Source: Streptomyces meridianus (GTDB taxonomy: Bacteria > Actinomycetota > Actinomycetes > Streptomycetales > Streptomycetaceae). From it: a stretch of DNA of 64,000 bases. The translations under genes were made by a program, and so were the position numbers. The notes beneath the pieces are model-generated. The model was given only the letters and a program-made list of their open reading frames with translations, searched no databases and was not told the origin of the DNA. Numbering within the stretch: the first letter of the stretch is position 1; each line of letters opens with the position of its first letter. Positions 8,801-32,810 of the stretch are shown piece by piece. The stretch spans positions 24,208-88,207 of the forward strand of contig NZ_JAMQGM010000024.1 in NCBI RefSeq assembly GCF_023703325.1. The letters are read 5' to 3'.

Positions 8801-10400
8801 CGTCGGGGGTGCGCGGCAGGCACACCGCGACCGTCCGGCCCGGACCGATGCCGGCGCCGATGAGGTGCCGGGCCAGCCGGTTGACCCGCTCCTCCAACTC
8901 GCCGAACGACAGCGTGGTGGTGCCACCGGTGAGCGCCGGCCGGCCGGGGTGGGTTGTCGCGGCGGCGGTGAGCCCGTCCAGTGCGTGGCCCTCGCCCGCG
9001 GCGAGGTCCGGGCCGTCGGCGGCGGCCGTCAGCGCGGCGTGCTCCGCCCCGGGGAGCGAGGCGATCCGGTGCAGCGGGCCGTCGGGCTGTCCGGCGAGCT
9101 GCGCCAGGAGGGTGCCCAGCTGCTCGGCGAAGCGGGCGACGGTGGCCGCCTCGAACAGGTCGGTGCTGTACTCGACGGAGCCGAGCAGCCGCCCGTCCGC
9201 CTCGCCGAAGTCCACGCTGAGTTCGAACAGCGAGTGGACGCGGGTCAGCGGGTACTCGCCGATCTCCACACCGTCCAGAGCGGCGGCCCCGCCCGGGGCG
9301 TTCTGGAGGGCCACCACGGCTTGGACGAGTGTCGGCCGGGAGGGGTCGCGCTCCGGGGCCACCGCCTCGACGACCCGGTCGAACGGCACCTCACCGTGCT
9401 CGAAGGCCTCCAGCACGGTCTCGCGCACCGCGGCGAGCAGCCCGGCGACGGTGCCGGACTCGTCCACCTGCGTGCGCAGGGCGAGGGTGTTGACGAAGAA
9501 GCCGACCACGGACTCCAGTTCGGCGCGGTCGCGACCCGAGGTGACGGTGCCGACGGTGATGTCCCGCTGCCCGGTCCAGCGGGCCAGCAGCAGCTGCACG
9601 GCGGCGGTCAGCGTCATGAACAGGGTGGTGTCGTGGGCGCGGCCGAGCCGGTGCAGTCCGGCGAGCACGTGCTCCGGCGCCTCGAAGGTGTGCACCGCGC
9701 CGGCGGTCCCGCGGACCTGCGGCCGCTCGTGGTCGACCGGAAGGTCCAGCGGCACGGCCCCGTCGAGCCGACGCTGCCAGTACTCGAGGGAGGCCTCGGG
9801 CTGCTCGCCGGTCGGCCGGCCCTGCTGCCACACCGCGAAGTCGGCGTATTGAACGGCCAGTTCGGGCAGGCCGGCCGCGGTGGCGAGGTCCGCGGTGGGC
9901 AGCCCGGGAGAGCCGAGGGCGGCGTGGTAGAGCCGTCCCAGTTCCCGGGTGATGAGCGAGGTGGACCAGGCGTCGGTGACGATGTGGTGGATCGCGAGCA
10001 GCAGCACGTGCTCCTCGGGCCCCAGGGCGACGAGCAGCAGCCGCAGCAGGGGACCCTCGTCGAGCGCGAACGGCTGCTGCACACCCTCGGTGAGCAGCCG
10101 CTCCAGCTCGGCGTCGCGCTCGTCCGGGCGCATCGCGCGGAGGTCGGCGACGGGCAGCCGGACGGGGTGCGGCGGCCGGATCACCTGGACGGGCTCGCCG
10201 CCGCGCGAGGCGAACACGGTGCGCAGCGACTCGTGCCGGTGCACGAGGGCGTCGAGCGCGGCGCGCAGCGCCGTGACGTCCAGCGGTCCGCTGAGGCGCA
10301 GCGCGCCGCCGGAGTTGTACTCGGAGCCGCCGGGGTCGAACTCGTTGAGGAACCACAGGCGGCGCTGGGCGTAGGAGAGCGGCAGGTCGCCGTCGCGCGG
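5835..10400 (-). other. NRPS module 6: C-A-T-E, terminal
   Basis: Adds the last residue and epimerises it. The ten-residue pocket code read by alignment to GrsA motifs is D-A-D-D-T-G-F-V-N-K (from [38 protein letters not shown]). Two additional Asp in the pocket (positions 239 and 278) hint at a basic side chain such as Orn, Dab or Arg, but I do not recognise this code and the substrate is uncertain. C6 has HHIVTDA, Ala replacing the usual Gly. E6 retains HHxxxDG. Confidence 0.7.
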
Positions 10401-13400
10401 CGCGGGTGCGATCCGGTCCGCGGCGGAGGTGCCCGCGGCGGTCGCGGCGTCGAGGGCGGCGCCGAAGGCGGCGATGGTCGGGTGGTCGAACAGGGCGCGG
10501 GCGGGCATCCGGACGCCGGTCGCGTCCGCGATGCGGGAGATGAGCCGGATGCCGCTGATGGAGTCGCCGCCGACCCGGAAGAAGTTGTCGTGCACGCCGA
10601 CGCGTTCGAGTCCGAGCAGCTCGGCCCACACGCCCGCCAGGGTCTCCTCGGTGGCGGTGCGGGGTGCGGTGTAGCCGGCCCCCGACTGGCCGGACCAGTC
10701 GACGTCGGGCAGCGCCTTGCGGTCGATCTTGCCGTTGGCGGTCAGCGGCAGTTCGTCGAGGAGGACGAAGGCGGACGGGACCATGTAGTCGGGCAGGACG
10801 TCGGCGACTGCGGTGCGCAGCCCGTCCGGGCCGAGGTCCGTCCCGGACGCGTCCGGCACCACGTGGGCGACCAGCCGGTTCTCGCCGCCCGGGCGCCGCA
10901 GCACGACGGCGGCCTGGGCGACGCCCGGCAGGGCCGTCAACGCGCTCTCGACCTCGCCGAGTTCGATGCGGTGGCCGCGGACCTTGACCTGGTCGTCGAC
11001 GCGGCCGAGGAACTCCAGCTCGCCGTCCGCGCGCCGGCGGGCCACGTCGCCGCTGCGGTACATGCGGCTCCCGGGCGGGCCGAAGGGGTCGGCGACGAAC
11101 CGCTCGGCGGTCAGTCCGGGCCGGTCGAAGTAGCCGCGGGCCAGGCCGTCGCCGGAGATGTACAACTCGCCCGGCACACCGGGGGCGACGGGACGCAGCC
11201 ACGGGTCGAGCAGGTGGACGCGGGCGCCGGCCACCGGCGTGCCGATCGGCGGGGTCCCGCCGCCGGACAGCGGGCCGCTCATGGTGGCGGCGACGGTGGA
11301 CTCGGTCGGCCCGTAGCCGTTGACCATCCGGCGGTCGGCGCAGAAGCGCGCCACGACCTCCCCGGGGGTGGCCTCGCCGGCCACCAGCAGCACCCGCACC
11401 GGCCCCAGGTCGTCCGGGTTGAGGCTGGGCAGCAGGGCGGGCGGCAGCGTCACCTGGGTGACGCCGTACCTGTGCAGCGCCCGGGGCAGGCCCTCGCCGG
11501 TCAGTTCCTCGCGCGGCAGCACGATCGCGGCGGCGCCGTTGAGCAGGGCGACGACCAGTTCGGCGATCGCCGCGTCGAAGCTGGGCGAGGCGAACTGGAG
11601 GATGCGGTCCCGCGGTCCGATGCCGAGCCGCTCCCGCTGCGTGGCGGCGAGCGCGGCGATGCCGTGGTGGGTGACGACGACGCCCTTGGGGCGGCCGGTG
11701 GATCCTGAGGTGTAGATGACGTACGCGGCGTCGTGCACGCCGATGCCGCTGCTCGCCGGGGCCGGGTCGGCGGCTGCGATCTCCTCGGCCGCCTCGTCGA
11801 GCAGGAGCAACTCGACGGAGCCGGGCAGACCCGCCGCGAGCCCGGTGCAGGTGACGACGGTGCGCACGCCCGAGTCCTCGGCCATGTACGCGAGCCGCTC
11901 GGCCGGGTAGCCCGGGTCCAGCGGCAGGTACACGCCTCCGGCGCGCATGATGCCGAGCATGGCCGTCACCAGGTCGGGGCCGCGCTCCAGGCACACGCCG
12001 ACGAACTCGCCCCGGCCGAGGCCGCGTTCCAGCAGGTGGGACGCGAACCGGCCCGCCCTCTCGTCCAGTCCGGCGTAGCTGACCTCGCCGCCGTCGAAGA
12101 GCAGCGCGGTGGCGTCGGGCGTCGCTGCGACGTGCTCGGCGAACAGTGCGGGCAGCGTGCGCGGGGCCGGGGCGGGCAGGTCGGAGACGGCGGGCAGCCT
12201 GCCGCCGCCGAGGTCGGCCTCGCGCAGCGGGCGTTCGTCGCAGGCACCCGCCAGCGCCTCGGCGAGCTGGCCGGCGAGCAGCGCGACGGTGGCGCCGTCG
12301 AAGATCTCGCTGTTGTACTCCAGCGAGCAGTCGATGCCGTCGGCGCCCGGGAGGAACTCGAAGGTCAGGTCGAACACCGAGTGCTCGCGGTGCAGCGGGA
12401 ACTCCTCGACCTCGAGCCCGCCGAGGGCGGCGCCGCGGCCGCCGTCGAGGTTCTGCAGGACCACGGCGGCCTGCACGAGCGGCGGGGTCGAGCTGTCCCG
12501 CTCGTCGAGCACCGCGTCCACCACGGCGTCGAACGGGATGTCGGCGTGGTCGAGGTCGGCCAGGACGTCGTCCTTGACCGTCTCCAGGAGCCGGCCGAAC
12601 GACTGCTGCTCGTCGACCCGGCCGCGCAGCGCCACGGTGTTGACGAAGAAGCCCACCACATCGCTCAGTTGCGGGTTGTCGCGGCCGGCCACCACGGTGC
12701 CGACGACCACGTCCTCGGAGCGCGTCCAGCGGGCGAGGACCAGCTGCACGCCCGCGGTCAGCACCTGGAACAGGTTCGCCCCGCACTGCTCGGCGGCGCG
12801 GGCCATCGCTTCGGCGGTGGCGGCGGGCAGCCGGAAGCGGTGCGCGTCGCCGCTGGTGCCGCGCACCGGCGGGCGGGGCCGGTCGGTGGGCAGCTGGAGC
12901 GGGCCGGCGCCGTCGAGCCGGCGCTTCCAGTGCTCGAGCGAGGAGGCGTAGCGGGGACCGGTGAGGCGCTCGCGCTGCCAGACCGCGTAGTCCGCGTACT
13001 GGAGCACGGGTTCGGCCAGACCGGCCGCGGCCGCGAGGGCGGCGGGACCGGGCGCGGCGTCGTCGCACGCGGCCCGGTAGAGCACGTCGAGCTCCTTGCG
13101 GAGCACGCCCATCGACCAGCCGTCGATGACGATGTGGTGCATCACCACGAGCAGCACGTGGCGCTGCTCGGAGACCCGGAACAGGTGCACCCGCAGCAGC
13201 GGTCCGCGCTCCAGGTCGAACGGGGCGGCGAAGTGCTCCTGGACCAGGCGCTTCACCGTCTCGGGGTCCTCCGGCGCGTCCGTCACCTCGATCCGCAGGG
13301 CGCGGGCGGCGGCGTCCGCCTCGTGCACCACCTGCACGCCCTCGCCGTCCGCCTCGGCGAACGTCGTGCGCAGCGACTCGTGCCGGTGGACGAGAGCCGC

Positions 13401-13637
13401 GAACGCCCGGCCCAGCGCCTCGGCGGACAGCTCTCCGCGCAGGTCGAGGCAGAACGCGGAGTTGTAGTCCGCCCGGCCGCTCTCCAGCCGGTCCAGGAAC
13501 CACAGCCGCTGCTGGGCGAACGACAGCGGCAGCCGTCCCTCCCGAGCGGCACGCCCGATCTCGTGGGACCGGTCCTTCTTCGCGGCGAGCCGGCGGCGCA
13601 TCTCCTCGCGCAGTCTCGCCTTGCGGTCGGCAGTCAT
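5835..13637 (-). CDS. Nonribosomal peptide synthetase, modules 5-6 (C-A-T-C-A-T-E)
   Basis: 2600 aa. Domains with approximate residues: C5 35-470 (HHIVIDG), A5 490-980 ([11 protein letters not shown]), T5 around 1025 (GGDSISG), C6 1085-1530 (HHIVTDA), A6 1550-2050, T6 around 2097 (GGDSILS), E6 2160-2590 ([19 protein letters not shown]). Both C domains are of the LCL kind by their LPLSxAQxRLWFL motifs. There is no thioesterase or reductase after E6, so the hexapeptidyl thioester must be released in trans, with a D residue at its C-terminus. ATG at 13637 is chosen over the longer open frame because GGAGG stands 8-9 nt before it and the protein then begins with a short charged helix ([13 protein letters not shown]) fitting an N-terminal docking segment for the upstream synthetase. 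Chain order follows gene order. Confidence 0.95.
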   Translation of the reverse strand: MTADRKARLREEMRRRLAAKKDRSHEIGRAAREGRLPLSFAQQRLWFLDRLESGRADYNSAFCLDLRGELSAEALGRAFAALVHRHESLRTTFAEADGEGVQVVHEADAAARALRIEVTDAPEDPETVKRLVQEHFAAPFDLERGPLLRVHLFRVSEQRHVLLVVMHHIVIDGWSMGVLRKELDVLYRAACDDAAPGPAALAAAAGLAEPVLQYADYAVWQRERLTGPRYASSLEHWKRRLDGAGPLQLPTDRPRPPVRGTSGDAHRFRLPAATAEAMARAAEQCGANLFQVLTAGVQLVLARWTRSEDVVVGTVVAGRDNPQLSDVVGFFVNTVALRGRVDEQQSFGRLLETVKDDVLADLDHADIPFDAVVDAVLDERDSSTPPLVQAAVVLQNLDGGRGAALGGLEVEEFPLHREHSVFDLTFEFLPGADGIDCSLEYNSEIFDGATVALLAGQLAEALAGACDERPLREADLGGGRLPAVSDLPAPAPRTLPALFAEHVAATPDATALLFDGGEVSYAGLDERAGRFASHLLERGLGRGEFVGVCLERGPDLVTAMLGIMRAGGVYLPLDPGYPAERLAYMAEDSGVRTVVTCTGLAAGLPGSVELLLLDEAAEEIAAADPAPASSGIGVHDAAYVIYTSGSTGRPKGVVVTHHGIAALAATQRERLGIGPRDRILQFASPSFDAAIAELVVALLNGAAAIVLPREELTGEGLPRALHRYGVTQVTLPPALLPSLNPDDLGPVRVLLVAGEATPGEVVARFCADRRMVNGYGPTESTVAATMSGPLSGGGTPPIGTPVAGARVHLLDPWLRPVAPGVPGELYISGDGLARGYFDRPGLTAERFVADPFGPPGSRMYRSGDVARRRADGELEFLGRVDDQVKVRGHRIELGEVESALTALPGVAQAAVVLRRPGGENRLVAHVVPDASGTDLGPDGLRTAVADVLPDYMVPSAFVLLDELPLTANGKIDRKALPDVDWSGQSGAGYTAPRTATEETLAGVWAELLGLERVGVHDNFFRVGGDSISGIRLISRIADATGVRMPARALFDHPTIAAFGAALDAATAAGTSAADRIAPAPRDGDLPLSYAQRRLWFLNEFDPGGSEYNSGGALRLSGPLDVTALRAALDALVHRHESLRTVFASRGGEPVQVIRPPHPVRLPVADLRAMRPDERDAELERLLTEGVQQPFALDEGPLLRLLLVALGPEEHVLLLAIHHIVTDAWSTSLITRELGRLYHAALGSPGLPTADLATAAGLPELAVQYADFAVWQQGRPTGEQPEASLEYWQRRLDGAVPLDLPVDHERPQVRGTAGAVHTFEAPEHVLAGLHRLGRAHDTTLFMTLTAAVQLLLARWTGQRDITVGTVTSGRDRAELESVVGFFVNTLALRTQVDESGTVAGLLAAVRETVLEAFEHGEVPFDRVVEAVAPERDPSRPTLVQAVVALQNAPGGAAALDGVEIGEYPLTRVHSLFELSVDFGEADGRLLGSVEYSTDLFEAATVARFAEQLGTLLAQLAGQPDGPLHRIASLPGAEHAALTAAADGPDLAAGEGHALDGLTAAATTHPGRPALTGGTTTLSFGELEERVNRLARHLIGAGIGPGRTVAVCLPRTPDAVVAIFAVLRAGGAYVPVDPGYPAERIRTILGQAAPAHLLATAATVPVLRSVDPGLPMTVVDDERTAAVLDALDASPVADRDRTAPLAPDHPAYALYTSGSTGTPKGVVVSHGNLANAVGGYRATVLGKLSGKGQLTAAHLAAWTFDASWDPLVWLLEGHHLHVIDEETRLDAQGLCAYLDTHRIDYFDTTPSYLTQLVDAGLLDAGRYRRTAVTVGAEALDAALAARLFDSGVEVCHNFYGPTENTVNSVQWPVRPAERPLIGRPMPGVRALVLDAWLRPVPVGVHGELYLGGGSVAQGYSGRPDLTAERFVADPGGSGERLYRTGDIVRWTPDHELEFIGRADSQVKVRGFRIELGEIEAALAALPGVAQAAVVVREENAGPKRLVGYAAGEHLSADALRAGLAAVLPDYMVPSAIVLLDALPLTANGKLDRKALPAPSLEAFTTGEHVAPRTPTERKLAEVWAALLGLERVGAEDNFFELGGDSILSIQLVSRARKVGLVFTSKDVFMRQTVTALAAAIDEAGSGAGGGAGLVPAAQQSAVTGEVELTPVQRWFLESHPQAPEHFDMSLLVETADGVGPDLLEQALTALAEHHDMLRLRVEREDGHWSQRIVPVAETGPLLRRVDAAGTTDAQMEQLVAREAGRSRDAERLATGPLFEAVLFDGDGTRRSRLLLTAHHMVVDGVTWRLLLEDLAVAHAQLEAGKPVDLGAKSSSFQQWAARLAGHVADGGFDAEAAHWAAVAEGALAEVPVDHPGGANTVASQAAVTVALSPEHTRLLVQEAPAAFRSRIDDVLLAALGRAFDSWAGSSRVLVELEGHGREELFDDIDLSRTAGWFTTVHPVVLDVSAGDPCKRAVGAVKRQLRRIPNRGIGFGALRHLGDERQAGPLRALPPAPVSFNYLGQFGGAEEGDGFYHAFLPSPGGDHAAGELRTNVLDVTGSVAGDRMEFTWTYSANLHRPETVEEVAGLFAANLREIAEASASARK
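10401..13637 (-). other. NRPS module 5: C-A-T
   Basis: LCL condensation domain accepting an L-configured tetrapeptide from module 4. Pocket code D-A-A-T-L-A-G-V-A-K ([35 protein letters not shown]). The core resembles those of modules 1 and 3 (SPSFDA..., LPPAxLP). A small residue at position 239 suggests a roomy hydrophobic pocket; the substrate is not assigned. No epimerase, so an L residue is predicted. Confidence 0.65.
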
Positions 13638-13741
13638 CGGACGGTCCTCCAGGGTGATTCGGGTCTGCGGCTTGCGCTCGGCCGCGGTCGCAGCCGGTTC
13701 GGTCGGGGGTCGCTCGGGAAGCGGTCGACGGATCGCACCGG

Positions 13742-27808
<14,067 letters not shown>

Positions 27809-27911
27809 GATGGGTGACTCCTCTGAGGACGCAAGAGAGCAGCCCGGGCGCGCGCAGGCGAGCGGCCGGGAGACACCCGGGCGTGACCGGGCGGCGGCTG
27901 GACATTCGGGA

Positions 27912-27947
27912 GCACACCGCTTGCCGGGGGTCCGGCAGGCGGTGTGC
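27912..27947. promoter_or_regulatory. Intercistronic hairpin between thioesterase and first NRPS
   Basis: Arms GCACACCGCTTGCCGG (27912-27927) and CCGGCAGGCGGTGTGC (27932-27947), 16 bp with one wobble/mismatch and a 4-nt loop. It lies 30 nt after the thioesterase stop and about 100 nt before the NRPS start. It could act as a partial terminator or a 3' stabiliser that sets the thioesterase:NRPS ratio. Confidence 0.5.
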
Positions 27948-27977
27948 CGAGGGAAGGCCGGGGGGATGGAGCGGAGG

Positions 27978-29354
27978 TCAGGCGGCGACCGGCGCCGCGA
28001 CGGCCACGCGTCTGAGCGTGCGGCCGTTGTACTGCATGAGATCGGCCGCACCGGTCCGGGGACAGCGCAGGAACCGGCCGCTGAACAGCACGTTCCCGTG
28101 TTCCTCGGCCATCACCCCGAAGGTCAGGTCGCTGGTGACCTCGACGGTGCCGGTCAGGCCGTTGCACGCGTCGAAGCCGAGGCTTCCGTCCTCCGTGGCG
28201 CGGATGTTGATGCCGAGTTCGCCGTTGGTGTACTCGCCGGTGAACTCGTGGGCGGTGGTCAGCGGCAGGCCCGCCGGCGCGGGCTGCCGGTAGTGGCCGA
28301 CGCTCATCCGGTCGCGGCCGGCCAGGCCGCCGGCGAGCGCGGTGACGAGGTCGTGCCAGGCGGCCAGGCCCGTCGTGGAGTTGGTGGTGAGCGCCAGCAC
28401 GGTGCCGCCCTCGGGGTCGACCCGGACGTTGCACGTGCCGCCGTCCAGGGTGCCGTCGTGGCCGAGCCACAGGGCCCCGTCGTCGGCGCGGAACAGGCCC
28501 CAGCCGGAGCCCCAGCCGTCGGCCAGCCCGAACGGGTCGGCGGCCGGCACGTGCCGGACCATCTCGGCCAGCACGTCGGGGTCGGCGATGCGCACCGGGT
28601 GCGCGGTGTCGGCGTGCGTCAGCAGGGCACGTCCCATGTCCACGAGGGCCGTCGCGCTCCCGGCGATGCCGCCCGCGGCGGCGAGGGTCGACTCCACCAG
28701 GAACTCGACCGGTTCGGCCCGGCCGGTGAGCGCGTTCACGGCGTGTCCGCTGACCACCGGGGCCGTCGGGGAGAGGGAGTTGGTGTCGCGGACCAGCGCG
28801 AGGTCCAGTCCGGCCGGTCCGGCGAGGTGGGTCCGCAGGGCGTCCTGCCAGTGGCGTCCGGTGAGGACCTCGACCAGGTAGGCGGCGACGGCGTACCCGG
28901 TGTTCGAGTAGGAGAACGCGGTTCCGGGGGCGTTGACGTGTCCGGTGCGCAGGACGGAGGCGAAGTAGCGCCGCAGGGACGGGGTGCGCAGCGGCTCGCC
29001 CTCGTGGTCGGAGACCAGACCGGCCGTGTGGCTCAGCAGCTGGCGCAGGGTCACGGCGTTCATGGGGTGGCCGTGCGGGATGCTGCCGTACTCCAGCAGG
29101 TCGGCGATCGGCTCGTCGAGATCTGCTTCGCCCTCGTCGACGAGCTGGGCGATGAGGGCGGCGGTGAATATCTTGCTGACGGATCCGTAGGCGAAGCGGG
29201 ACCCGGGGCCCACCGGGGTGTTCCCGCCCAGTCGCTCGACACCGTGGACGAGTTCGCGCAGTTCGCCGTCGCGGTAGACGGCGAGCTGGGCGCCGGGTAT
29301 GTGGTGCCGGCGCATGATGCTGTCGAACAAACCGGCCAGGCTCTGCACGGTCAT
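27978..29354 (-). CDS. PBP-type thioesterase, trans-acting peptide macrocyclase (SurE-like)
   Basis: 458 aa serine-beta-lactamase/penicillin-binding-protein fold. Catalytic motifs: SVSK at residues 58-61 (nucleophile Ser58, base Lys61), Y149-S-N151, and H299-D-G in place of the KTG box. The C-terminal about 90 residues (from [12 protein letters not shown]) form the lipocalin-like domain seen in SurE and relatives. In surugamide, desotamide, ulleungmycin and mannopeptimycin clusters such proteins release the chain from the last T domain by head-to-tail macrolactamisation, preferring a D residue at the C-terminus. Here the NRPS ends in an E domain without thioesterase and this is the first gene of its operon, so the same role is inferred. 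A beta-lactam resistance or D-aminopeptidase role is less likely: there is no signal peptide. Start ATG 29354 has GGGGGAG upstream. Confidence 0.9.
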   Translation of the reverse strand: MTVQSLAGLFDSIMRRHHIPGAQLAVYRDGELRELVHGVERLGGNTPVGPGSRFAYGSVSKIFTAALIAQLVDEGEADLDEPIADLLEYGSIPHGHPMNAVTLRQLLSHTAGLVSDHEGEPLRTPSLRRYFASVLRTGHVNAPGTAFSYSNTGYAVAAYLVEVLTGRHWQDALRTHLAGPAGLDLALVRDTNSLSPTAPVVSGHAVNALTGRAEPVEFLVESTLAAAGGIAGSATALVDMGRALLTHADTAHPVRIADPDVLAEMVRHVPAADPFGLADGWGSGWGLFRADDGALWLGHDGTLDGGTCNVRVDPEGGTVLALTTNSTTGLAAWHDLVTALAGGLAGRDRMSVGHYRQPAPAGLPLTTAHEFTGEYTNGELGINIRATEDGSLGFDACNGLTGTVEVTSDLTFGVMAEEHGNVLFSGRFLRCPRTGAADLMQYNGRTLRRVAVAAPVAA

Positions 29355-29420
29355 GCTCCCCCGTTTCGGTCGCGCTGCTCGGCCGGTTGCGGATTCCGCC
29401 GGCCCCACACAGAGAACGCC

Positions 29421-29486
29421 CTACCGGGCCGGTAGAGCGCGTTCACATGATGACCACATATTTGTCTCTACCTTCACGGTTCGCAA
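29421..29486 (-). promoter_or_regulatory. Candidate promoter and operator array of the NRPS operon
   Basis: Minus strand: -35 TTGCGA (29481-29486), 17-nt spacer, -10 AAATAT (29458-29463). A half-site CTCTACC (29466-29472) lies within the spacer; downstream of the inferred start is the perfect palindrome CTACCGGGCCGGTAG (29421-29435), flanked by GAACGC (29414-29419) and GCGTTC (29439-29444). GGTAGAG (29431-29437) is the inverted partner of CTCTACC. The arrangement suits repression by the ArsR-type protein encoded just upstream. Confidence 0.5.
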
Positions 29487-29573
29487 AGAGAGCCGCCCGA
29501 GACCGGAAGACGCAGGTCGGAGCCGGTTTTCCAGCCGATCGCCCAGCGTGTGGCTCAGGCCATGGGTGGGTTT

Positions 29574-30548
29574 TCAGACCCCGACGGACTGCAACGCGGA
29601 CTCCATCACCCCGGACGGGGAACGGTCGGCGCACGCCCGGCACGGAACGCCGGAATCGTCCGCCGTGGAGTCGAGCATCAGCTTCCCCAGCGCAGTGATC
29701 TCGTGCCGGACCGTGTTGCTGGCCCGCGTCGTCGTGATGAGCCCCGTGCTGCGCAGCACCGAGGTGTGCTCGCTGACCGTGGTCGCGGAGATCTGCAGCT
29801 TCTCGCTGAGCCCACCGGTCGACTGCGGCCGCACCAGCTGCGCCAGCACCGCCGCCCGGGTACGGCCCAGCAGCTTCGGCAGCGAACGCATCGCCTCCGA
29901 CTCCTTGCTCAGCGCCTGGACCGCCGCACCGTGCGGGCAGACCGGGAAGACCAGGACGGAGACGGAATGCGCGTACGTCCGGCTGCGCCAGGAGAACACC
30001 TGCGGCCGGGCCAGAAACACCGACGGGACGAGAACCAGCCCGCTCCCGTCGAGACGGAGCGCGTGGTCGTCGTCCCCGCATTCCAGTGTCAGCTTCCCCG
30101 AGGACCAGCGCACACCCTCGCCCATGCCCTCCAGCGTGGCGGCGAGCCCGTGGTCCGCAAGCATCCGGCCGTACCGGCGGCGTGCGCCGGCCAGCAACCG
30201 CCGGACACTGTCCTCGTAGGGGGCGACCGCCAGCGCGCGGAACTCGCGCAGCGCGGCGATCGCATGGGGTAAGGACTCCGACTCGCGTTCCGCACGGGTC
30301 GACGGCACCCCTTCGCACAGCACCGGAATCAGCTTCTCGCCCGCGGCGAGAGCCCGCGCAAGGGCGAACCGCAGCGGTGGGTGCGCGGCCAGCCTGGCCC
30401 GCGCGTGACGCGTCCATTCCCCCGGCCTGGCCCCCTGCCGGCCGCCCGCCAGCAGCGCGGCACCGAACACCGCCTCGACCAGGGGCCGGGTGTGCGGTGA
30501 GAGGCGGGTCCGCGCGATGTCCTCGGGGGTGAAATGAATGGTGGACAC
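29574..30548 (-). CDS. ArsR-type transcriptional regulator with DUF5937-like N-terminal domain
   Basis: 324 aa. The N-terminal about 190 residues start STIHFTPEDIARTRLSPHTRPLVEA, typical of the actinobacterial DUF5937 proteins. A C-terminal winged helix follows (about residues 230-295: GRTRAAVLAQLVRP, SEKLQISATTVSEHTSVLRSTGLI). No metal-binding cysteine motif of classic ArsR proteins is apparent. It is the only regulator inside the cluster, lies on the operon strand, 219 bp before the thioesterase gene, and is the natural candidate to act on the CTACC half-sites there. GTG 30548 is preferred because GAAGGGA precedes it; a GTG at 30587 in the same frame lacks a ribosome binding site. Confidence 0.82.
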   Translation of the reverse strand: MSTIHFTPEDIARTRLSPHTRPLVEAVFGAALLAGGRQGARPGEWTRHARARLAAHPPLRFALARALAAGEKLIPVLCEGVPSTRAERESESLPHAIAALREFRALAVAPYEDSVRRLLAGARRRYGRMLADHGLAATLEGMGEGVRWSSGKLTLECGDDDHALRLDGSGLVLVPSVFLARPQVFSWRSRTYAHSVSVLVFPVCPHGAAVQALSKESEAMRSLPKLLGRTRAAVLAQLVRPQSTGGLSEKLQISATTVSEHTSVLRSTGLITTTRASNTVRHEITALGKLMLDSTADDSGVPCRACADRSPSGVMESALQSVGV

Positions 30549-30588
30549 ATCTGTCCCTTCGCTCGTCTGCCCTTGCCTGTTCACCACG

Positions 30589-30623
30589 AGGTGCCGTTCG
30601 CGCGGGTTGCGCGAACGGCACCT
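30589..30623. terminator. Hairpin behind the ABC exporter genes
   Basis: Perfect 15-bp arms AGGTGCCGTTCGCGC / GCGCGAACGGCACCT (30589-30603, 30609-30623), 5-nt loop. It lies 52 nt after the permease stop and just before the regulator start on the same strand, and so probably separates the exporter transcript from the regulator and NRPS transcripts. Confidence 0.75.
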
Positions 30624-30674
30624 GCGGGACGCCGGAGCGCCCCCTCGGATCTGTCCGGGACAGACCCTCGTACA

Positions 30675-31511
30675 TCAGCTCCTTGCCCGCCGCGCGTAGG
30701 CCCGGACGGCCAGCGGGAACAGCACGGCGAGGATGACGGCCATGGAACCGAGGCTCCACAGCACCGGGCCCGCCACCTCCCCGCCGAGCATCAGCCCGCG
30801 CGCCGCATCGACGAAGTGCGACACCGGGTTGACCTCGATCCATGCTTGCAGCCAGCCCGGCATCGTGTCCGGCGAGGCGAAGATGTTGCTGCCGAACGTG
30901 AGCGGAAGCACGAGCGACATGGCGATCCCCGGCACCGCCTGCGGGCTCTCGGCGACCATGCCGATCAGCACCGACAGCCAGCACAGCGTCAGCCCGAACC
31001 CGATCACGAGCAGCACGGCGAACAGCACCGACAGCACATCGGTCTGCACCCGGAAGCCGAACGCGAACGCCAGCCCCAGCAGCACCGTCAGTGCCAGCGC
31101 GTACCGCACCACGTCGCCGAGCACCGCGCCCACCAGCGGCGCCGAGCGGGCGATCGGCAGACTGCGGAACCGGTCGAACACCCCCTTGGCGATGTCGGTG
31201 TTGAGGGCGAGGCCCGTCCCGACACTCGCGTACAGGGTGATCTGCACCATCAGGCCCGGCACCAGGGTCTGGAGGTAGGTGTGCCAGTCACCCGCCACCT
31301 CACCGCCGAACAGGAACACGAACACCACCAGGAACAGCACCGGCTGGATGATCGTGTCCACCAGCGTCGCGGGCGACCGGACGATGTAGCGGATGTTCCG
31401 CCCCGCCAGGGTCAGGCTGTGCCCGACCGCCTTGCCCAGCCCGACCTGGCGCATGGCGGGCGCCGATGCGGCCGGGTTCGCCACCGGGTTCGCTGCCGTC
31501 GCCGCACTCAC
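30675..31511 (-). CDS. ABC-2 type exporter permease (DrrB-like)
   Basis: 278 aa with about six membrane segments (for example VDTIIQPVLFLVVFVFLFGG, YALALTVLLGLAFAF, VLWSLGSMAVILAVLFPLAV) and the conserved RSLPIARSAPLVG loop and NPVSHFVDAARGL motif of the daunorubicin-resistance DrrB group. It overlaps the ATPase gene by 4 nt (ATGA), so the two are co-translated. Such two-gene exporters often pump out the product of a neighbouring biosynthetic cluster and give self-resistance; that is the likely role here, by position only. Confidence 0.9.
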   Translation of the reverse strand: MSAATAANPVANPAASAPAMRQVGLGKAVGHSLTLAGRNIRYIVRSPATLVDTIIQPVLFLVVFVFLFGGEVAGDWHTYLQTLVPGLMVQITLYASVGTGLALNTDIAKGVFDRFRSLPIARSAPLVGAVLGDVVRYALALTVLLGLAFAFGFRVQTDVLSVLFAVLLVIGFGLTLCWLSVLIGMVAESPQAVPGIAMSLVLPLTFGSNIFASPDTMPGWLQAWIEVNPVSHFVDAARGLMLGGEVAGPVLWSLGSMAVILAVLFPLAVRAYARRARS

Positions 31512-32530
31512 GCCGCACTCCGCTCATTCATGGGGGACCGGGCGTCCCCGTCCGTCCCGTCCGTCCCGTCGGCGGAGCGGCCGTCCGCCGCCCGCTCGGC
31601 CGGGCTGCCCGTCAGCGCCAGGAACACGTCGTCCAGGCTGGGCAGCCGCAGGGCCAGTTCGTCGGCGGTGATGCCGTCCTCGTCCAGGCGCCGGACGAGC
31701 GCGGACATCAGCACCGGGTCGTCGACCGGAGCCGTGACGACCCCGGCGTCCTCGTCGACCGTGGGCTCGCCGCCGATGAGCGCCGCCAGGATCCGGCTGA
31801 CACGCGGGACGTCCCGGGCATCACCGGGCCGGACCAGCAGGGTCTGCGAACCGGTGCGCCGCTTCAGGTCGTCGGCCTGGCCCTCGGCCACCACCCGCCC
31901 CTGGTCGATCACGGTGATCCGGTCGGCGAGCTGGTCGGCCTCCTCCAGGTACTGGGTGGTGAGCAGAACCGAGGTGCCCTCCTTGGACAGCTCCCGCACG
32001 ATGCTCCACACCTGGTTGCGGCTGCGCGGGTCCAGGCCCGTGGTGGGCTCGTCGAGGAACAGCACCTGCGGCCGGTTGACCAGGCTCGCGGCCAGGTCGA
32101 CGCGGCGGCGCATACCGCCCGAGTACGTCTTCACCGCCCGCGCGCCGGGCTCGGTCAGACCGAACTGCTCCAGCAGCTCCGCCGCCCGCGCCCTCGCCTC
32201 CCGGCGCGGCATCTCCAGCAGCCGGCCGATCAGCACGAGGTTCTCGAACCCCGTCAACTCCTCGTCGAGCGAGGCGTACTGGCCGGTCAGCCCGATGGCG
32301 CGGCGTACCGCCACCGGCTGGCGCACCACGTCGTGGCCGGCCACGACGGCCGAGCCCGCGTCGGGGCTCAGCAGTGTCGACAGCACACGGACGGTGGTCG
32401 TCTTGCCCGCGCCGTTCGGCCCGAGCACGCCGAGTATGGAACCGGCCGGGACCGTGAGGTCGACTCCGGCCAGCGCTCTCGTCGACCCGTAGGTCTTCAC
32501 CAGGCCCTCGGCCCGGATTGCGTCAGTCAT
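31508..32530 (-). CDS. ABC exporter ATPase (DrrA-like)
   Basis: 340 aa. Walker A GPNGAGKTT, signature YSGGMRRR, Walker B VLFLDEPTTGLD, followed by the C-terminal extension typical of DrrA proteins. The frame is open far upstream, but ATG 32530 has a perfect AGGAGG 6-7 nt before it and gives the canonical N-terminus (AIRAEGLVKTYGSTRALAGVDL). First gene of the exporter operon and, in the operon direction, first gene of the putative peptide cluster. Confidence 0.93.
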   Translation of the reverse strand: MTDAIRAEGLVKTYGSTRALAGVDLTVPAGSILGVLGPNGAGKTTTVRVLSTLLSPDAGSAVVAGHDVVRQPVAVRRAIGLTGQYASLDEELTGFENLVLIGRLLEMPRREARARAAELLEQFGLTEPGARAVKTYSGGMRRRVDLAASLVNRPQVLFLDEPTTGLDPRSRNQVWSIVRELSKEGTSVLLTTQYLEEADQLADRITVIDQGRVVAEGQADDLKRRTGSQTLLVRPGDARDVPRVSRILAALIGGEPTVDEDAGVVTAPVDDPVLMSALVRRLDEDGITADELALRLPSLDDVFLALTGSPAERAADGRSADGTDGTDGDARSPMNERSAA

Positions 32531-32794
32531 GGGTCCTCCTGAATACGGACCCACTCTCCGCACCCCGGCGAACACGTCCGCCACACCGGACCGACACGAC
32601 TGACAGGCCGCGGACAGCCGGCTGACAGAGGGCTGCGGCGCCGGGCCCCGCGCCGCGCACCGGGCCGCCCCGAACCTGCGTCCCCGGGGAGTCGGCTCAC
32701 CCCGCGTCCGGCAGGGCGGCCCGACAGCGCTCACCGCGCACGGAACTGCCGGCGCCCGGCAGGGCTCTCCTGCAGTTCGGCGGCGCACCGTCTC

Positions 32795-32810
32795 TATGCT
32801 GGCCCCCATG
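32795..32810 (+). promoter_or_regulatory. Likely -10 box of a leaderless aminopeptidase transcript
   Basis: TATGCT at 32795-32800 followed after 7 nt by the ATG at 32808; no ribosome binding site is present. The -35 region is poor. Confidence 0.4.

Noticed and set aside
13530..13637. N-terminal extension of the modules 5-6 NRPS up to about 14360
   Set aside because: That part of the open frame overlaps the end of the upstream NRPS gene and lacks domain sequence; ATG 13637 has a good ribosome binding site.
27978..29354. Beta-lactamase or secreted D-alanyl carboxypeptidase
   Set aside because: No signal peptide, HDG instead of KTG, lipocalin-like C-terminus, and position in an NRPS operon lacking a thioesterase fit a PBP-type cyclase better.
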